A stretch of 13,331 bases of DNA from Wocania_A sp964021735 (GTDB lineage: Bacteria; Bacteroidota; Bacteroidia; Flavobacteriales; Flavobacteriaceae), in assembly GCF_964021735.1 (NCBI RefSeq), contig NZ_CAXIBN010000086.1, positions 1 to 13,331 on the forward strand, in the 5' to 3' direction. Below are positions 1-8,089 of this stretch, in pieces; the first letter of the stretch is position 1, and each line of letters starts with the position of its first letter. The notes beneath the pieces are model-generated. The model worked only from the letters and a program-made list of their open reading frames with translations. It had not been told where the DNA came from and ran no database searches. Made by a program: the position numbers and the translations under genes.

Positions 1-1
1 G

Positions 2-76
2 TCGGGATGACAGGATTTGAACCTGCGACCACACGGCCCCCAGCCGTGTACGCTAACCGGACTGCGCCACATCCCG
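2..76 (-). tRNA. tRNA-Pro (anticodon GGG)
   Basis: Read on the minus strand, this folds as a complete cloverleaf. The 7-bp acceptor stem is CGGGATG (76-70) with CATCCCG (9-3), and the discriminator is A at position 2. The T arm carries GGTTCAAATCC. The anticodon stem ACACGG/CCGTGT encloses the loop CTGGGGG (43-37), which puts GGG at 41-39 and so decodes proline CCC/CCU. Only the first C of a possible CCA tail is inside the window, so whether CCA is encoded cannot be judged. A good promoter lies just upstream at 87-118. tRNA genes can be integration sites, but the 3' end, where islands usually insert, faces out of the window, so nothing here shows an island. Confidence 0.96.
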
Positions 77-280
77 AAATTGACTTCAAAAATACAAAAT
101 GCTTTTTTTTCTGTGCAACAATTTATAATAGTTTACAACTTAGGCATCATTATAATTGCTTCTTCAACTTTTTATGACCTCATCAAATATGTTTTTTACA
201 GCAAAAGGCATGCTATTAGTCTAAAAAACCATCAAATTAATTTATATTATTTTAACTTTAATAAGTTATTCTTGTAATCC
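77..280. other. Divergent intergenic region, tRNA-Pro / sulfatase operon
   Basis: This AT-rich spacer holds the tRNA promoter on the minus strand. A promoter for the sulfatase operon must lie here or be absent, but I could not find a convincing one: TATGTTTT at 188-195 is one base off the -7 consensus and has no TTG at the right distance. No coding signal, repeat or hairpin stands out. Confidence 0.4.
87..118 (-). promoter_or_regulatory. Bacteroidota-type promoter of tRNA-Pro
   Basis: On the minus strand, TATTTTTG (94-87) is a full match to the Bacteroidota -7 element TAnnTTTG. A TTG (118-116) sits 21 nt upstream as the -33 element. The predicted start, near position 80, is a few bases before the mature tRNA 5' end, which is a sensible leader length. 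It serves as an internal reference for promoter structure in this window. Confidence 0.65.
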
Positions 281-2128
281 ATGAAAATTAATTTCATTCC
301 GCTTCTAAATAAAAAGCAAATTAGTTTGCTCATCTTATTGATTAGTTTACAATGCTTTTCTCAAAATAAACCAAATGTAATTATTATTTATACTGACGAC
401 CAAGGTGCCATTGATTTGGGGTGCTACGGTGCTTCAGATATTTACAGCCCGAATATTGATAAACTTGCAAAAGAAGGAACTCGATTTACACAAGCTTACG
501 TAGCTGCACCAGTTTGTGCACCATCGAGAGCCGCTTTATTAACTGGAAAATACCCTCAAAATGCTGGTGTATATAGCAACACCTCACATGTCCCGAATTC
601 TCATGGTATGCCAAACGAGCAATATACACTTGCCGAATTATTTAAAGACAACGGTTATAAAACTGGGCATATTGGCAAATGGCATTTAGGGATGAGCACA
701 GAAACGTCGCCAAACGCACAAGGTTTCGATTATTCCTTCGGGCATTTAAGAGGATGTATTGATAACTATTCGCATTATTTCTTTTGGGCGGGCCCCAATA
801 TTCATGACTTATATGAAAACGGAAAAGAGGTTTTTTACGACGGTGAATATTTTCCAGATTTAGCTTCAAATAAAGCTTTAAAATATGTTGAAGAAAATAA
901 AGAATATCCTTTTTTTATGTACTACGCCATCAATATGCCACATTATCCCTATCAACCCACAAATAAGTGGAGAGATTACTATAAACATGTTGAAAAACCT
1001 AGAGGGGATTACGCTGCTTTTATTTCGACAATAGATGAACGCATAGGATTCTTAATAGATAAACTGGAAGCCCTCGGAATACGAGATAATACTATTATAA
1101 TTTATCAATCAGATAATGGTTACTCTACAGAAACACGTGCTTTTAATGGCGGCGGAAATTCGGGACCATATCGTGGCGCAAAAAGCAGTTTGTTTGAAGG
1201 CGGTATAAGATTACCAACTATAATAAGCTGGAAAAACAACTTACCCGAAAATATTGTAAATGATGAATTTATAATGAACATCGATTGGTTACCAACCTTA
1301 TCAAAGCTTTGCAATATTAATAATTTACCAAAAAACATTGATGGTTTAAATATGTCTGAAATGATTAAAGTACCAAATACCGCTTCACAAAGAACAGATG
1401 CTTTTTGGAAATACGGTAACCAATGGGCCGTTAGAAATGGTAATTGGAAACTTATGGGTTACCCAAAAGACACCTCACATAAAGGAAAATTAGATTTGGA
1501 AAATGATGCTTTATTTCTATCTAATTTAAATGAAGATGCTTCAGAAATGACAAATTTAGCAAACGAATACCCAGAAATTGTTGAGGAGCTTAAAGCAAAA
1601 TATCTAGCTTGGGAACATGGTTATGAAACCGATATTCCTAAAAAAACAGAATTTATAAATCACTTAGGAATAAACGGAAAAATTAAGTCGGTAAATAAAC
1701 TTAATAACCGATATAAAAATATTGAAGTTTTAATTGATGGAAAACGTGGCTATGTTGATTATAGTTCTGGGCAATGGATTGGACAAGAAGGAAACGATTT
1801 AGAGTTTATTTTAGATTTGAATGAAATAAAGCCTATTTCAGAAATAACTATTGGCTATTTGCACAATCCATCAAATTGGGTGTTTTGTCCAAAACTATTC
1901 GATGTTAGTTTTTCTAATGATGGCATAAGTTTCAGCAAAACCATCCAATCTAAATCTTCAACAAAAATCAACACTAAACATAATTTTACCGATGCCCTAA
2001 CTATTCAGACTAAACAAAAAGCTCAGTTTATAAAAGTAAAAATAAAAGGTATTAAAAATATTTCTAAAGAGCATGAAGGGGTTGGTAACCCTGGATGGAT
2101 TTTTATTGATGAAATCATTATAAAATAA
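281..2128 (+). CDS. Secreted S1-family sulfatase with C-terminal discoidin-like domain
   Basis: A 615-aa type I sulfatase that should hydrolyse sulfate esters, probably on a polysaccharide, after entering the secretory pathway. Residues 1 to about 28 form a signal peptide (basic start, hydrophobic core, cleavage near CFSQN). The catalytic signature C79-A-P-S-R83 supplies the Cys converted to formylglycine. Other S1 active-site positions are present: D39 and D40 (metal), K133 and H135 in GKWHLG, H221, D278-N279 (metal), and K301 before the FEGGIR segment. The catalytic fold runs to about residue 450. Residues about 465-615 look like an F5/8 type C (discoidin, CBM32-like) beta-sandwich, with a QWIGQEG-type strand and a final FIDEIIIK strand, suggesting sugar binding. 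No T9SS sorting tail is visible. The next sulfatase starts 7 nt downstream, so they are probably co-transcribed. It needs a formylglycine-generating enzyme, which is not in this window. The substrate cannot be told from sequence; an algal sulfated glycan is an inference. Confidence 0.93.
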   Translation: MKINFIPLLNKKQISLLILLISLQCFSQNKPNVIIIYTDDQGAIDLGCYGASDIYSPNIDKLAKEGTRFTQAYVAAPVCAPSRAALLTGKYPQNAGVYSNTSHVPNSHGMPNEQYTLAELFKDNGYKTGHIGKWHLGMSTETSPNAQGFDYSFGHLRGCIDNYSHYFFWAGPNIHDLYENGKEVFYDGEYFPDLASNKALKYVEENKEYPFFMYYAINMPHYPYQPTNKWRDYYKHVEKPRGDYAAFISTIDERIGFLIDKLEALGIRDNTIIIYQSDNGYSTETRAFNGGGNSGPYRGAKSSLFEGGIRLPTIISWKNNLPENIVNDEFIMNIDWLPTLSKLCNINNLPKNIDGLNMSEMIKVPNTASQRTDAFWKYGNQWAVRNGNWKLMGYPKDTSHKGKLDLENDALFLSNLNEDASEMTNLANEYPEIVEELKAKYLAWEHGYETDIPKKTEFINHLGINGKIKSVNKLNNRYKNIEVLIDGKRGYVDYSSGQWIGQEGNDLEFILDLNEIKPISEITIGYLHNPSNWVFCPKLFDVSFSNDGISFSKTIQSKSSTKINTKHNFTDALTIQTKQKAQFIKVKIKGIKNISKEHEGVGNPGWIFIDEIIIK

Positions 2129-2135
2129 CATAGAA

Positions 2136-3701
2136 ATGCGAAAAATTATAGGCAATATCACGATAGTATTTGTTGGAATCTTTCTAATATTTAGTTGTAA
2201 ATCCGAAGAAAAACAAGCTGTAATAAAACCCAATATCCTTTTTATCATGTCTGATGATCACACCTCGCAAGCATGGGGGATTTATGGTGGTATTTTAAAG
2301 GATTATGTTCAAAATAAAAACATTAACCGATTAGCAAATGAAGGCGCTGTGTTAAACAATGCATTTTGCACAAATTCTATTTGTGTACCAAGTAGAGCCA
2401 GTATTCTTACGGGGCAATTCAGTAATAAAAATGGAGTTTACACATTAAGTGACGCTTTACACCCTGATAGCTTAAACATAGCTAAGGTGTTAAATAAAAA
2501 TGGTTATCAAACTGCTATTATTGGTAAATGGCATTTAAAAAAAGAACCTTCGGGATTTGATTATTATAACATTTTACACGATCAAGGTCGTTATTGGAAT
2601 CCTATTTTAAGGACTTCAGAAAATTTCCATAAACCATCTGAAGCTTGGGATGTTCACGAAGGATTTTCAACTGATGTGATTACGCAATTATCTTTAGATT
2701 GGTTAAATAAAAGAGATGAAGAAAAACCGTTTATGTTAATGACGCATTTTAAAGCAACTCACGAACCTTTTGATTTTCCTGAACGCTATAACGATTTGTA
2801 TAATGATGTTGAAATACCAGAACCAGCATCATTATTAGACTTTTCACCTGAAACAACTGGACGAAGTTTTGTTGGTCAAAAATTAGAGAATTTAGCTTGG
2901 AGATACGAACAAGCTTCAAACGATCCTGAAAAATGGTGGTGTAAATACCCAGGTTTGCCTTTTTACACAAATGAGATGGACAGCATTTCTGCTCGTAAAG
3001 CCACCTATCAAAAATTTATAAAAGACTTTATGCGTTCTGGTGCTGCCATAGATGATAATATTGGTAAGATTTTAGATTATTTAGAAGCTTCTGGTTTAGC
3101 TGAAAATACCGTTGTAATTTACACTGCAGACCAAGGTTACTTTTTAGGTGAACACGGTTTTTTTGATAAGCGATTAATTTATGATGAATCACTCAGAATG
3201 CCATTTGTAATTCGATATCCTAAAGAGATTGTAGCAGGAAAACGTTTAGACGATATTATTTTAAACATCGATTTCCCTGCATTATTTGCGGATTATGCTG
3301 GTATTGAAAAACCGGAGTCTTTTCAAGGCGAAAGTTTTCGTGAAAATCTTAAAGACAATACTCCCAAGGATTGGAGAACATCTGCTTATTATAGATATTG
3401 GACAAACCATACTATAAGACCTGGGCATTTTGGAATTAGAAATAAGCGATACAAACTCGCCTTTTTTTACGGCCAATCTTTAGATATGACAGACTCTTCA
3501 AAAGAAAGTACAACTCCAGCTTGGGAGTTTTACGATTTAGAAAAAGACCCAAACGAAAATTATAATGCCTATAATGATTCAGCTTATTCAGAAATTATAA
3601 AAGACATGAAAGTTGAGTTAAAAAAACTGCGACAGGCTTATGGTGATACCGACGAGCAATATGCACAACTTCAAGATATTTTCAAAACCCATTGGAATTG
3701 A
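2136..3701 (+). CDS. Lipoprotein S1-family sulfatase, probably surface-exposed
   Basis: A 521-aa type I sulfatase, second gene of the sulfatase operon. The N-terminus MRKIIGNITIVFVGIFLIFS precedes C21, a relaxed Bacteroidota lipobox. After the Cys come K-S-E-E, resembling the acidic lipoprotein export signal that sends lipoproteins to the outer surface. The catalytic motif is C83-V-P-S-R87. D40 and D41 bind metal, K131 and H133 sit in GKWHL, and H209 lies in the ATHEPF segment. The second metal motif reads D332-Q333 rather than the commoner D-N, followed by GEHGFFDKR with K345. The C-terminal part (about 430-500: RNKRYKLAFFYG, EFYDLEKDPNE) is the usual sulfatase C-terminal subdomain. The length is typical of a single-domain enzyme; there is no binding module, unlike its neighbour. 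Several S1 subfamilies share the GEHGFFDKR style, so the substrate stays open. A different substrate or linkage from the upstream enzyme is likely because the active-site blocks differ. Confidence 0.93.
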   Translation: MRKIIGNITIVFVGIFLIFSCKSEEKQAVIKPNILFIMSDDHTSQAWGIYGGILKDYVQNKNINRLANEGAVLNNAFCTNSICVPSRASILTGQFSNKNGVYTLSDALHPDSLNIAKVLNKNGYQTAIIGKWHLKKEPSGFDYYNILHDQGRYWNPILRTSENFHKPSEAWDVHEGFSTDVITQLSLDWLNKRDEEKPFMLMTHFKATHEPFDFPERYNDLYNDVEIPEPASLLDFSPETTGRSFVGQKLENLAWRYEQASNDPEKWWCKYPGLPFYTNEMDSISARKATYQKFIKDFMRSGAAIDDNIGKILDYLEASGLAENTVVIYTADQGYFLGEHGFFDKRLIYDESLRMPFVIRYPKEIVAGKRLDDIILNIDFPALFADYAGIEKPESFQGESFRENLKDNTPKDWRTSAYYRYWTNHTIRPGHFGIRNKRYKLAFFYGQSLDMTDSSKESTTPAWEFYDLEKDPNENYNAYNDSAYSEIIKDMKVELKKLRQAYGDTDEQYAQLQDIFKTHWN

Positions 3702-3743
3702 AAAAACATCTATTTATTAATCGTATTGATTACTAAAATTTAA

Positions 3744-3787
3744 TAATAAATCCCTAAAGTAAAAACTCATACTTTAGGGATTTATTA
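3744..3787. terminator. Bidirectional terminator hairpin between convergent genes
   Basis: An uninterrupted 18-bp inverted repeat: the arms are 3744-3761 and 3770-3787, with the 8-nt loop AAAACTCA. The core TCCCTAAAGTA pairs with TACTTTAGGGA and the outer part is A/T, so each 3' arm ends U-rich. It lies 43 nt after the lipoprotein sulfatase stop and 15 nt after the ppdK stop, so it probably ends both convergent transcripts. Confidence 0.85.
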
Positions 3788-3801
3788 AATACACAGAAAA
3801 A

Positions 3802-6531
3802 TTATAACGTTGCCTTTATAGCAGCTTGCGCAGATACCAATCGTGCAATTGGAACTCTATAAGGCGAGCAACTCACGTAATCCATTCCTGAATTATAGCA
3901 AAACTCTACAGAACTTGGTTCACCTCCATGTTCGCCACAAATACCAACTTTTAAATTTGGTTTCACACTTCTACCTCGTTCAGTTCCCATTTTCACTAAT
4001 TGACCAACTCCTTCTTGATCTAAAACTTCAAAAGGATCAACTTTCAAGATACCTTTTTCAATATATATTGGTAAAAATTTACCTGCATCATCACGAGAAT
4101 ACCCAAAAGTCATTTGTGTTAAATCGTTTGTTCCGAAAGAGAAGAAATCTGTTTTTTCTGCAATTAAATCTGCCATTAAAGCAGCTCTAGGAACTTCAAT
4201 CATAGTACCAACTAAATACTCAATACTGTTATTTCGCTCTTTAAAAATTGTATTAGCTGTGTTTCTAATAATTTGTTCTTGAGCTTCAAATTCTTTAACT
4301 GTTCCTACCAAAGGCACCATAATTTCTGGTTTACAAATAATGTCCTTTTCTTTTAAATTAAGAGCCGCCTCAATAATGGCACGTGTTTGCATTTCAGTAA
4401 TTTCTGGATAGGTATTTCCTAACCTACAACCTCTGTGACCAAGCATTGGGTTAAACTCTTCCAAATCAGCTACTTTATTCTTAACAGCTTGTAATGAGAT
4501 ATGCATCTCCTCAGCAAGTTCTTTTTGGGTTGCTAATTGATGTGGTACAAACTCATGCAATGGCGGATCTAACAAACGAATAGTTACAGATAAACCTTCC
4601 ATAGCTTCAAAAATGCCTTCAAAATCTGTGCGTTGCATAGGTAGTAAATCTTCTAAAGCTTGTTTTCTGCCTTTTACTGTATCTGCAAGAATCATTTCTC
4701 GCATGGCTTTAATTCGGTCTACTTCAAAAAACATGTGTTCTGTTCTAGTTAAGCCTATACCTTGTGCACCAAAACTTCGGGCTATTTTGGCATCTTTTGG
4801 ACTATCTGCGTTGGTTCTAACTTTCATTATTGCATACTTATCTGAGAGTTCCATAACCTCAGCAAATTCACCACTTAATTCTGGCTCTATAGTAGCTACC
4901 TTACCTTCAATAATATTACCAGTTGAACCATTTAATGAAATCCAATCGCCTTCATGGTATTCATGGTCTCCAACGGTTAACGTTCTGGTTTTATAATTTA
5001 TTTTTAAAGCACCTGCTCCAGATATACAACATTTCCCCATACCTCTTGCTACAACAGCCGCATGCGATGTCATACCACCTCGTGCAGTTAAAATACCTTT
5101 AGCAATATTCATCCCTTCTAAATCTTCTGGAGACGTTTCAATACGAACTAGAATACTGTTTTTATATTTATCGGCTTCATCAGCAAAAAACACAATCTTA
5201 CCTGTTGCTGCACCTGGTGATGCTGGCAAACCTTGAGCTATAATATTAGCTCTTTTTAAAGCATTTGGGTCGAAAACTGGATGCAAAAGCTCGTCTAATT
5301 TATTTGGTTCTATTAAAAGCAAGGCTTCTTTTTCATCTATCATTTTCTCTTTTAATAAATCCATCGCAATTTTTACCATGGCTGCACCTGTACGTTTACC
5401 GTTTCTGGTTTGTAAAATCCAGAGTTTTCCATCTTGAATGGTAAACTCCATATCTTGCATATCGCGATAATGCTTTTCTAAAATATCTTGATAGGTGTTT
5501 AATTCTTCAAAAATAGATGGCATTAATTCTTCTAAAGAAGGATAATTTTCAACCCTATCTGCTTCTTCAACTTTTGCTAATTCTGCCCAACGTTGAGATC
5601 CTAATTGAGTAATTTGTTGTGGTGTTCTCACCCCAGCAACTACATCTTCGCCTTGTGCATTAATTAAATATTCTCCATTAAACACATTTTCACCTGTACC
5701 AGCATCACGTGTAAAACAAACACCTGTTCCAGAGTTCTCCCCCATATTACCATAAACCATGGCTTGAACATTTACGGCTGTCCCCCAATCTGCAGGATAA
5801 CCATTCATGTTTCTGTAATACACAGCTCGACTACCATTCCAACTATTAAACACGGCTATGATTGCTCCCCAAAGTTGATCCCAAGGATTAGTTGGAAAAT
5901 CATGTCCTGTTCTTTTTTTAACAGCATCTTTGAAATCATAGACTAAATCTTTTAAATCTTGAATAGTGAATTCTGTATCTAACTCAATATTTCTTTTTTC
6001 TTTAAGATGCTCCATGATTTCTTCAAACGGATCGATATCTTCTTTTGAAGCTGGTTTCATTCCTAAAACCACGCCACCATACATTTGAATAAAACGACGA
6101 TACGAATCCCAAGCAAATTGTTCGTTATTGGTTTTCTTTGCTAAGCCAAGTACAACCTCATCATTCATTCCTAAATTTAAAACCGTATCCATCATTCCTG
6201 GCATAGACACTCTAGCACCAGAACGTACAGACACTAATAACGGATTGTCTTTATTGCCAAAAGTTGTGCCCATTAAAGATTCTATATTAGTTATTGAAGC
6301 TTCCACTTCCTCTTTAATCATATCAACAACAGCATCTTTACCTAGTAAATTATATTCAGTACAAACCTCAGTTGTAATTGTAAATCCTGGTGGAACAGGA
6401 ATTCCTATAGCACTCATTTCTGCTAAATTCGCTCCTTTACCGCCTAGTAAGTTCTTCATTTTACTGTTTCCATCAGCTGCCTTGTCTCCAAATTTGTAAA
6501 CTCTAGGCTTTACATTTTCAAGTATTTCCAT
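3802..6531 (-). CDS. ppdK: Pyruvate, phosphate dikinase
   Basis: A 909-aa PPDK (EC 2.7.9.1), a cytosolic enzyme interconverting pyruvate + ATP + Pi and PEP + AMP + PPi; full length for the family. The ATP-grasp nucleotide-binding domain covers about 1-380 (GGKGANLAEM at 30-39, SVRSGARVSMPGMMDTVLNLG at about 101-121). The swivelling phosphohistidine domain (about 420-540) has GGMTSH with catalytic H490 and T488, the position equivalent to the regulatory Thr of plant PPDK. The PEP/pyruvate TIM barrel (about 555-909) has GLTRTEHMFF, MIEVPRAA, SFGTNDLTQMTFGYSRDD and CGEHGG with catalytic C865. It differs from PEP synthase and PTS enzyme I in this domain set and in the PGMMDTVLNLG segment. Beside a pyruvate formate-lyase cluster it may save ATP in PPi-linked glycolysis or return pyruvate to PEP; the direction cannot be read from sequence. 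A terminator separates it from the transporter gene upstream, so it has its own promoter, with a candidate FNR-like site. Confidence 0.97.
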   Translation of the reverse strand: MEILENVKPRVYKFGDKAADGNSKMKNLLGGKGANLAEMSAIGIPVPPGFTITTEVCTEYNLLGKDAVVDMIKEEVEASITNIESLMGTTFGNKDNPLLVSVRSGARVSMPGMMDTVLNLGMNDEVVLGLAKKTNNEQFAWDSYRRFIQMYGGVVLGMKPASKEDIDPFEEIMEHLKEKRNIELDTEFTIQDLKDLVYDFKDAVKKRTGHDFPTNPWDQLWGAIIAVFNSWNGSRAVYYRNMNGYPADWGTAVNVQAMVYGNMGENSGTGVCFTRDAGTGENVFNGEYLINAQGEDVVAGVRTPQQITQLGSQRWAELAKVEEADRVENYPSLEELMPSIFEELNTYQDILEKHYRDMQDMEFTIQDGKLWILQTRNGKRTGAAMVKIAMDLLKEKMIDEKEALLLIEPNKLDELLHPVFDPNALKRANIIAQGLPASPGAATGKIVFFADEADKYKNSILVRIETSPEDLEGMNIAKGILTARGGMTSHAAVVARGMGKCCISGAGALKINYKTRTLTVGDHEYHEGDWISLNGSTGNIIEGKVATIEPELSGEFAEVMELSDKYAIMKVRTNADSPKDAKIARSFGAQGIGLTRTEHMFFEVDRIKAMREMILADTVKGRKQALEDLLPMQRTDFEGIFEAMEGLSVTIRLLDPPLHEFVPHQLATQKELAEEMHISLQAVKNKVADLEEFNPMLGHRGCRLGNTYPEITEMQTRAIIEAALNLKEKDIICKPEIMVPLVGTVKEFEAQEQIIRNTANTIFKERNNSIEYLVGTMIEVPRAALMADLIAEKTDFFSFGTNDLTQMTFGYSRDDAGKFLPIYIEKGILKVDPFEVLDQEGVGQLVKMGTERGRSVKPNLKVGICGEHGGEPSSVEFCYNSGMDYVSCSPYRVPIARLVSAQAAIKATL

Positions 6532-6570
6532 AATATTAATTTTTAAATTTCTTTTTGTTAAAAGGACAAG

Positions 6571-6578
6571 TAAAAGTA
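6571..6578 (-). promoter_or_regulatory. Candidate -7 element of ppdK
   Basis: The minus-strand octamer TACTTTTA differs from TAnnTTTG at one base. It would start transcription near 6564, giving a leader of about 33 nt. No TTG lies at -33. The weak match and missing -33 fit a promoter that needs an activator, and a palindrome sits upstream at 6601-6614. On its own the box would not be convincing in such AT-rich DNA. Confidence 0.35.
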
Positions 6579-6600
6579 GAATTTATAGGAAGGAATATTT

Positions 6601-6614
6601 ATGATAAAAATCAT
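6601..6614. promoter_or_regulatory. FNR/CRP-like palindrome upstream of ppdK
   Basis: ATGAT-AAAA-ATCAT is a perfect palindrome with the half-sites and 4-nt spacer of the classical FNR box (TTGAT-N4-ATCAA), differing only at the outer base of each half. Its centre (6607.5) is 36.5 nt from the proximal edge of the candidate -7 box, or about -43 from the predicted start. That is close to the -41.5 position from which class II FNR/CRP proteins activate. The pflB promoter has the same spacing. Confidence 0.45.
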
Positions 6615-6732
6615 GTAATCAGTGAATCATACAACATACTCTTAATTTTTAGTATTTAAAATTTAAAAATCTCTTTTTTATTAACTTTAAAATTGATAAA
6701 TTCATAAAAAAGTAAATAAGAAGTCACTATCT

Positions 6733-6774
6733 AAAAACGAAAAGCACTTTCAAAAAAAAATGAAAATGCTTTTC
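6733..6774 (-). terminator. Rho-independent terminator of the pflB-pflA-transporter unit
   Basis: On the minus strand, GAAAAGCA (6774-6767) pairs with TGCTTTTC (6746-6739). After one mismatch, a further 5 bp (TTTCA with TGAAA) close an 8-nt loop. The stem is followed directly by TTTTT (6737-6733). It lies about 20 nt after the transporter stop codon, so it should end that operon and insulate ppdK. Confidence 0.85.
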
Positions 6775-6795
6775 TCTTCAAATAAAAAATAAAGT

Positions 6796-8052
6796 CTATA
6801 CAAACTTTAGTTTTTCGTCCATTTTTTTGTACGCTTTACTTACTGTTTTTTTCATTAACACCGAAACAATTAACGCTATTATAAATAAGCCTGCAAAGAC
6901 TTCTAAAGTAGTGTCTAATGATCCTGTTACATTTTTAACCACATCATAAATTGTAGGACCAACAATACCTGCGAGTGCCCAAGCCGTTAATACCATACCG
7001 TGAATAGCACCTAATTGTTTTGTACCAAATAAATCTCCTAAAAATGCTGGTAAAGTTGCAAAACCGCCACCGTACATGGTAATTACAGTAAATAAGACTA
7101 CTAAGAATGTTATTTCCATGGATATTTTTGGTAAGAAATAAAATGCAAGTATTTGAAACACAAAGAATATAATATAGGTATTTGTGCGTCCTAAATAATC
7201 TGAAAGGCTTGACCATAAAATTCGCCCCAAACCATTAAACACACCTATTAAACCAACAATAGTTGCAGCTTCCATAGGTGTATAATTTAGTTTTTCTTGC
7301 ATCATTGGACTTGCTGCTGAAATGATGGCGATACCGCAAGCAATATTTATAAACATCATAATCCAGATGTAATAAAAACGTGAGGTCTTTAATGAGGCAT
7401 TGGCATCGATATTAGAAATATCGGCTTTTATGGTCTTACCTTCACCAGATTTAAAACCGTCTGGTAAATAGCCTTCTGGTGGTTTTTCAATATATCTAGC
7501 AGATGATAATATTAAAATCATATAAATAATTCCTAAAATATAAAAGGCATTTGATACACCAATAGCATCAAAAAGTGATTGCATTACAGGGCCGAATATT
7601 AAGGCGGCAAAACCAAATCCCATTATTGCCATTCCTGTTGCTAAACCACGTTTGTCTGGAAACCATTTTACCAATGTGCTTACTGGTGTAATGTAACCAA
7701 GTCCTAAACCAATACCTCCAATAACACCATAGCAAAGATAAAACAGCCATAAAGATTCTAATTGAACCGCTAAACCTGAGCCTAAAATACCAACACCATA
7801 AAAAATCCCTGCAGTGGTACCACTTATTCTTGGCCCTACTTTTTCTACCCAACGCCCTAAAAATGCCGCTGATAAGCCTAATAATAAAATGGCAATCTTA
7901 AACGCCCATTTTATTACACTTCCATCTACATCAAAAATATCTTTTACAGGATTTGTCATTACCGAATAGGCATAAACAGACCCTATTGAAATATGAATTC
8001 CAACAGCCGAAGCAGCAATTAACCAACGGTTTTTAAGTTTTTGTGTTTTCAT
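6796..8052 (-). CDS. OFA-family MFS transporter, candidate formate/pyruvate carrier
   Basis: A 418-aa, 12-helix major facilitator of the oxalate:formate antiporter family, in the inner membrane. Family hallmarks are the first helix segment GIHISIGSVYAYSVMTNPV (18-36), the GLGLGYITPVSTLVKWFPDKRGLATG stretch after helix 4 (115-140), a cytoplasmic linker at about 188-225, NGLGRILWSSLSDYLGR (273-289) with R277 in the region of the OxlT substrate Arg, and HGMVLTAWALAGIVGP (351-366) in helix 11. That last segment has no lysine, whereas OxlT uses a helix-11 Lys to bind dicarboxylate; this argues against oxalate and for a monocarboxylate. The gene starts 37 nt after pflA and is last in the pflB-pflA unit, occupying the role that FocA has beside pflB in E. 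coli. Export of formate, or transport of pyruvate or lactate, is inferred from context. Confidence 0.88.
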   Translation of the reverse strand: MKTQKLKNRWLIAASAVGIHISIGSVYAYSVMTNPVKDIFDVDGSVIKWAFKIAILLLGLSAAFLGRWVEKVGPRISGTTAGIFYGVGILGSGLAVQLESLWLFYLCYGVIGGIGLGLGYITPVSTLVKWFPDKRGLATGMAIMGFGFAALIFGPVMQSLFDAIGVSNAFYILGIIYMILILSSARYIEKPPEGYLPDGFKSGEGKTIKADISNIDANASLKTSRFYYIWIMMFINIACGIAIISAASPMMQEKLNYTPMEAATIVGLIGVFNGLGRILWSSLSDYLGRTNTYIIFFVFQILAFYFLPKISMEITFLVVLFTVITMYGGGFATLPAFLGDLFGTKQLGAIHGMVLTAWALAGIVGPTIYDVVKNVTGSLDTTLEVFAGLFIIALIVSVLMKKTVSKAYKKMDEKLKFV

Positions 8053-8066
8053 AATATTTACAATTT

Positions 8067-8089
8067 AAGTGTCAATTTTAAAAACACTT
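8067..8089. other. Small intercistronic hairpin, pflA / transporter
   Basis: AAGTGT (8067-8072) pairs with ACACTT (8084-8089) around an 11-nt loop. It lies in the 37-nt gap and touches the base before the pflA stop codon. No T-run follows on the minus strand, so it is not a clear terminator. Six pairs could also be chance. Confidence 0.25.

Larger units (their letters stand above)
6532..6732. other. ppdK upstream region
   Basis: AT-rich DNA between the ppdK start and the terminator of the pfl operon. Apart from the candidate -7 box and palindrome I see no coding frame, repeat or structured RNA. The part beyond about 6640 is A/T runs with no motif I would defend. Confidence 0.4.

Noticed and set aside
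17..277. 86-codon plus-strand open frame
   Set aside because: It begins inside the tRNA-Pro gene on the opposite strand and continues through AT-rich spacer. Its protein has no recognisable family features.
281..370. Lipoprotein reading of the first sulfatase (Cys after SLQ)
   Set aside because: The residue before the Cys is Gln, not Gly/Ala/Ser. The CFSQN sequence fits signal peptidase I cleavage better.
1..3701. Sulfatase pair as an island inserted at tRNA-Pro
   Set aside because: The tRNA 3' end faces out of the window. No integrase, repeated tRNA end or composition break is seen at the sulfatases.
4613..4996. 127-codon plus-strand frame, with similar ones at 3843-4190, 5764-5946 and 6128-6499
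   Set aside because: All lie antisense within ppdK, whose full-length conserved protein explains the DNA. They are low-complexity shadows.
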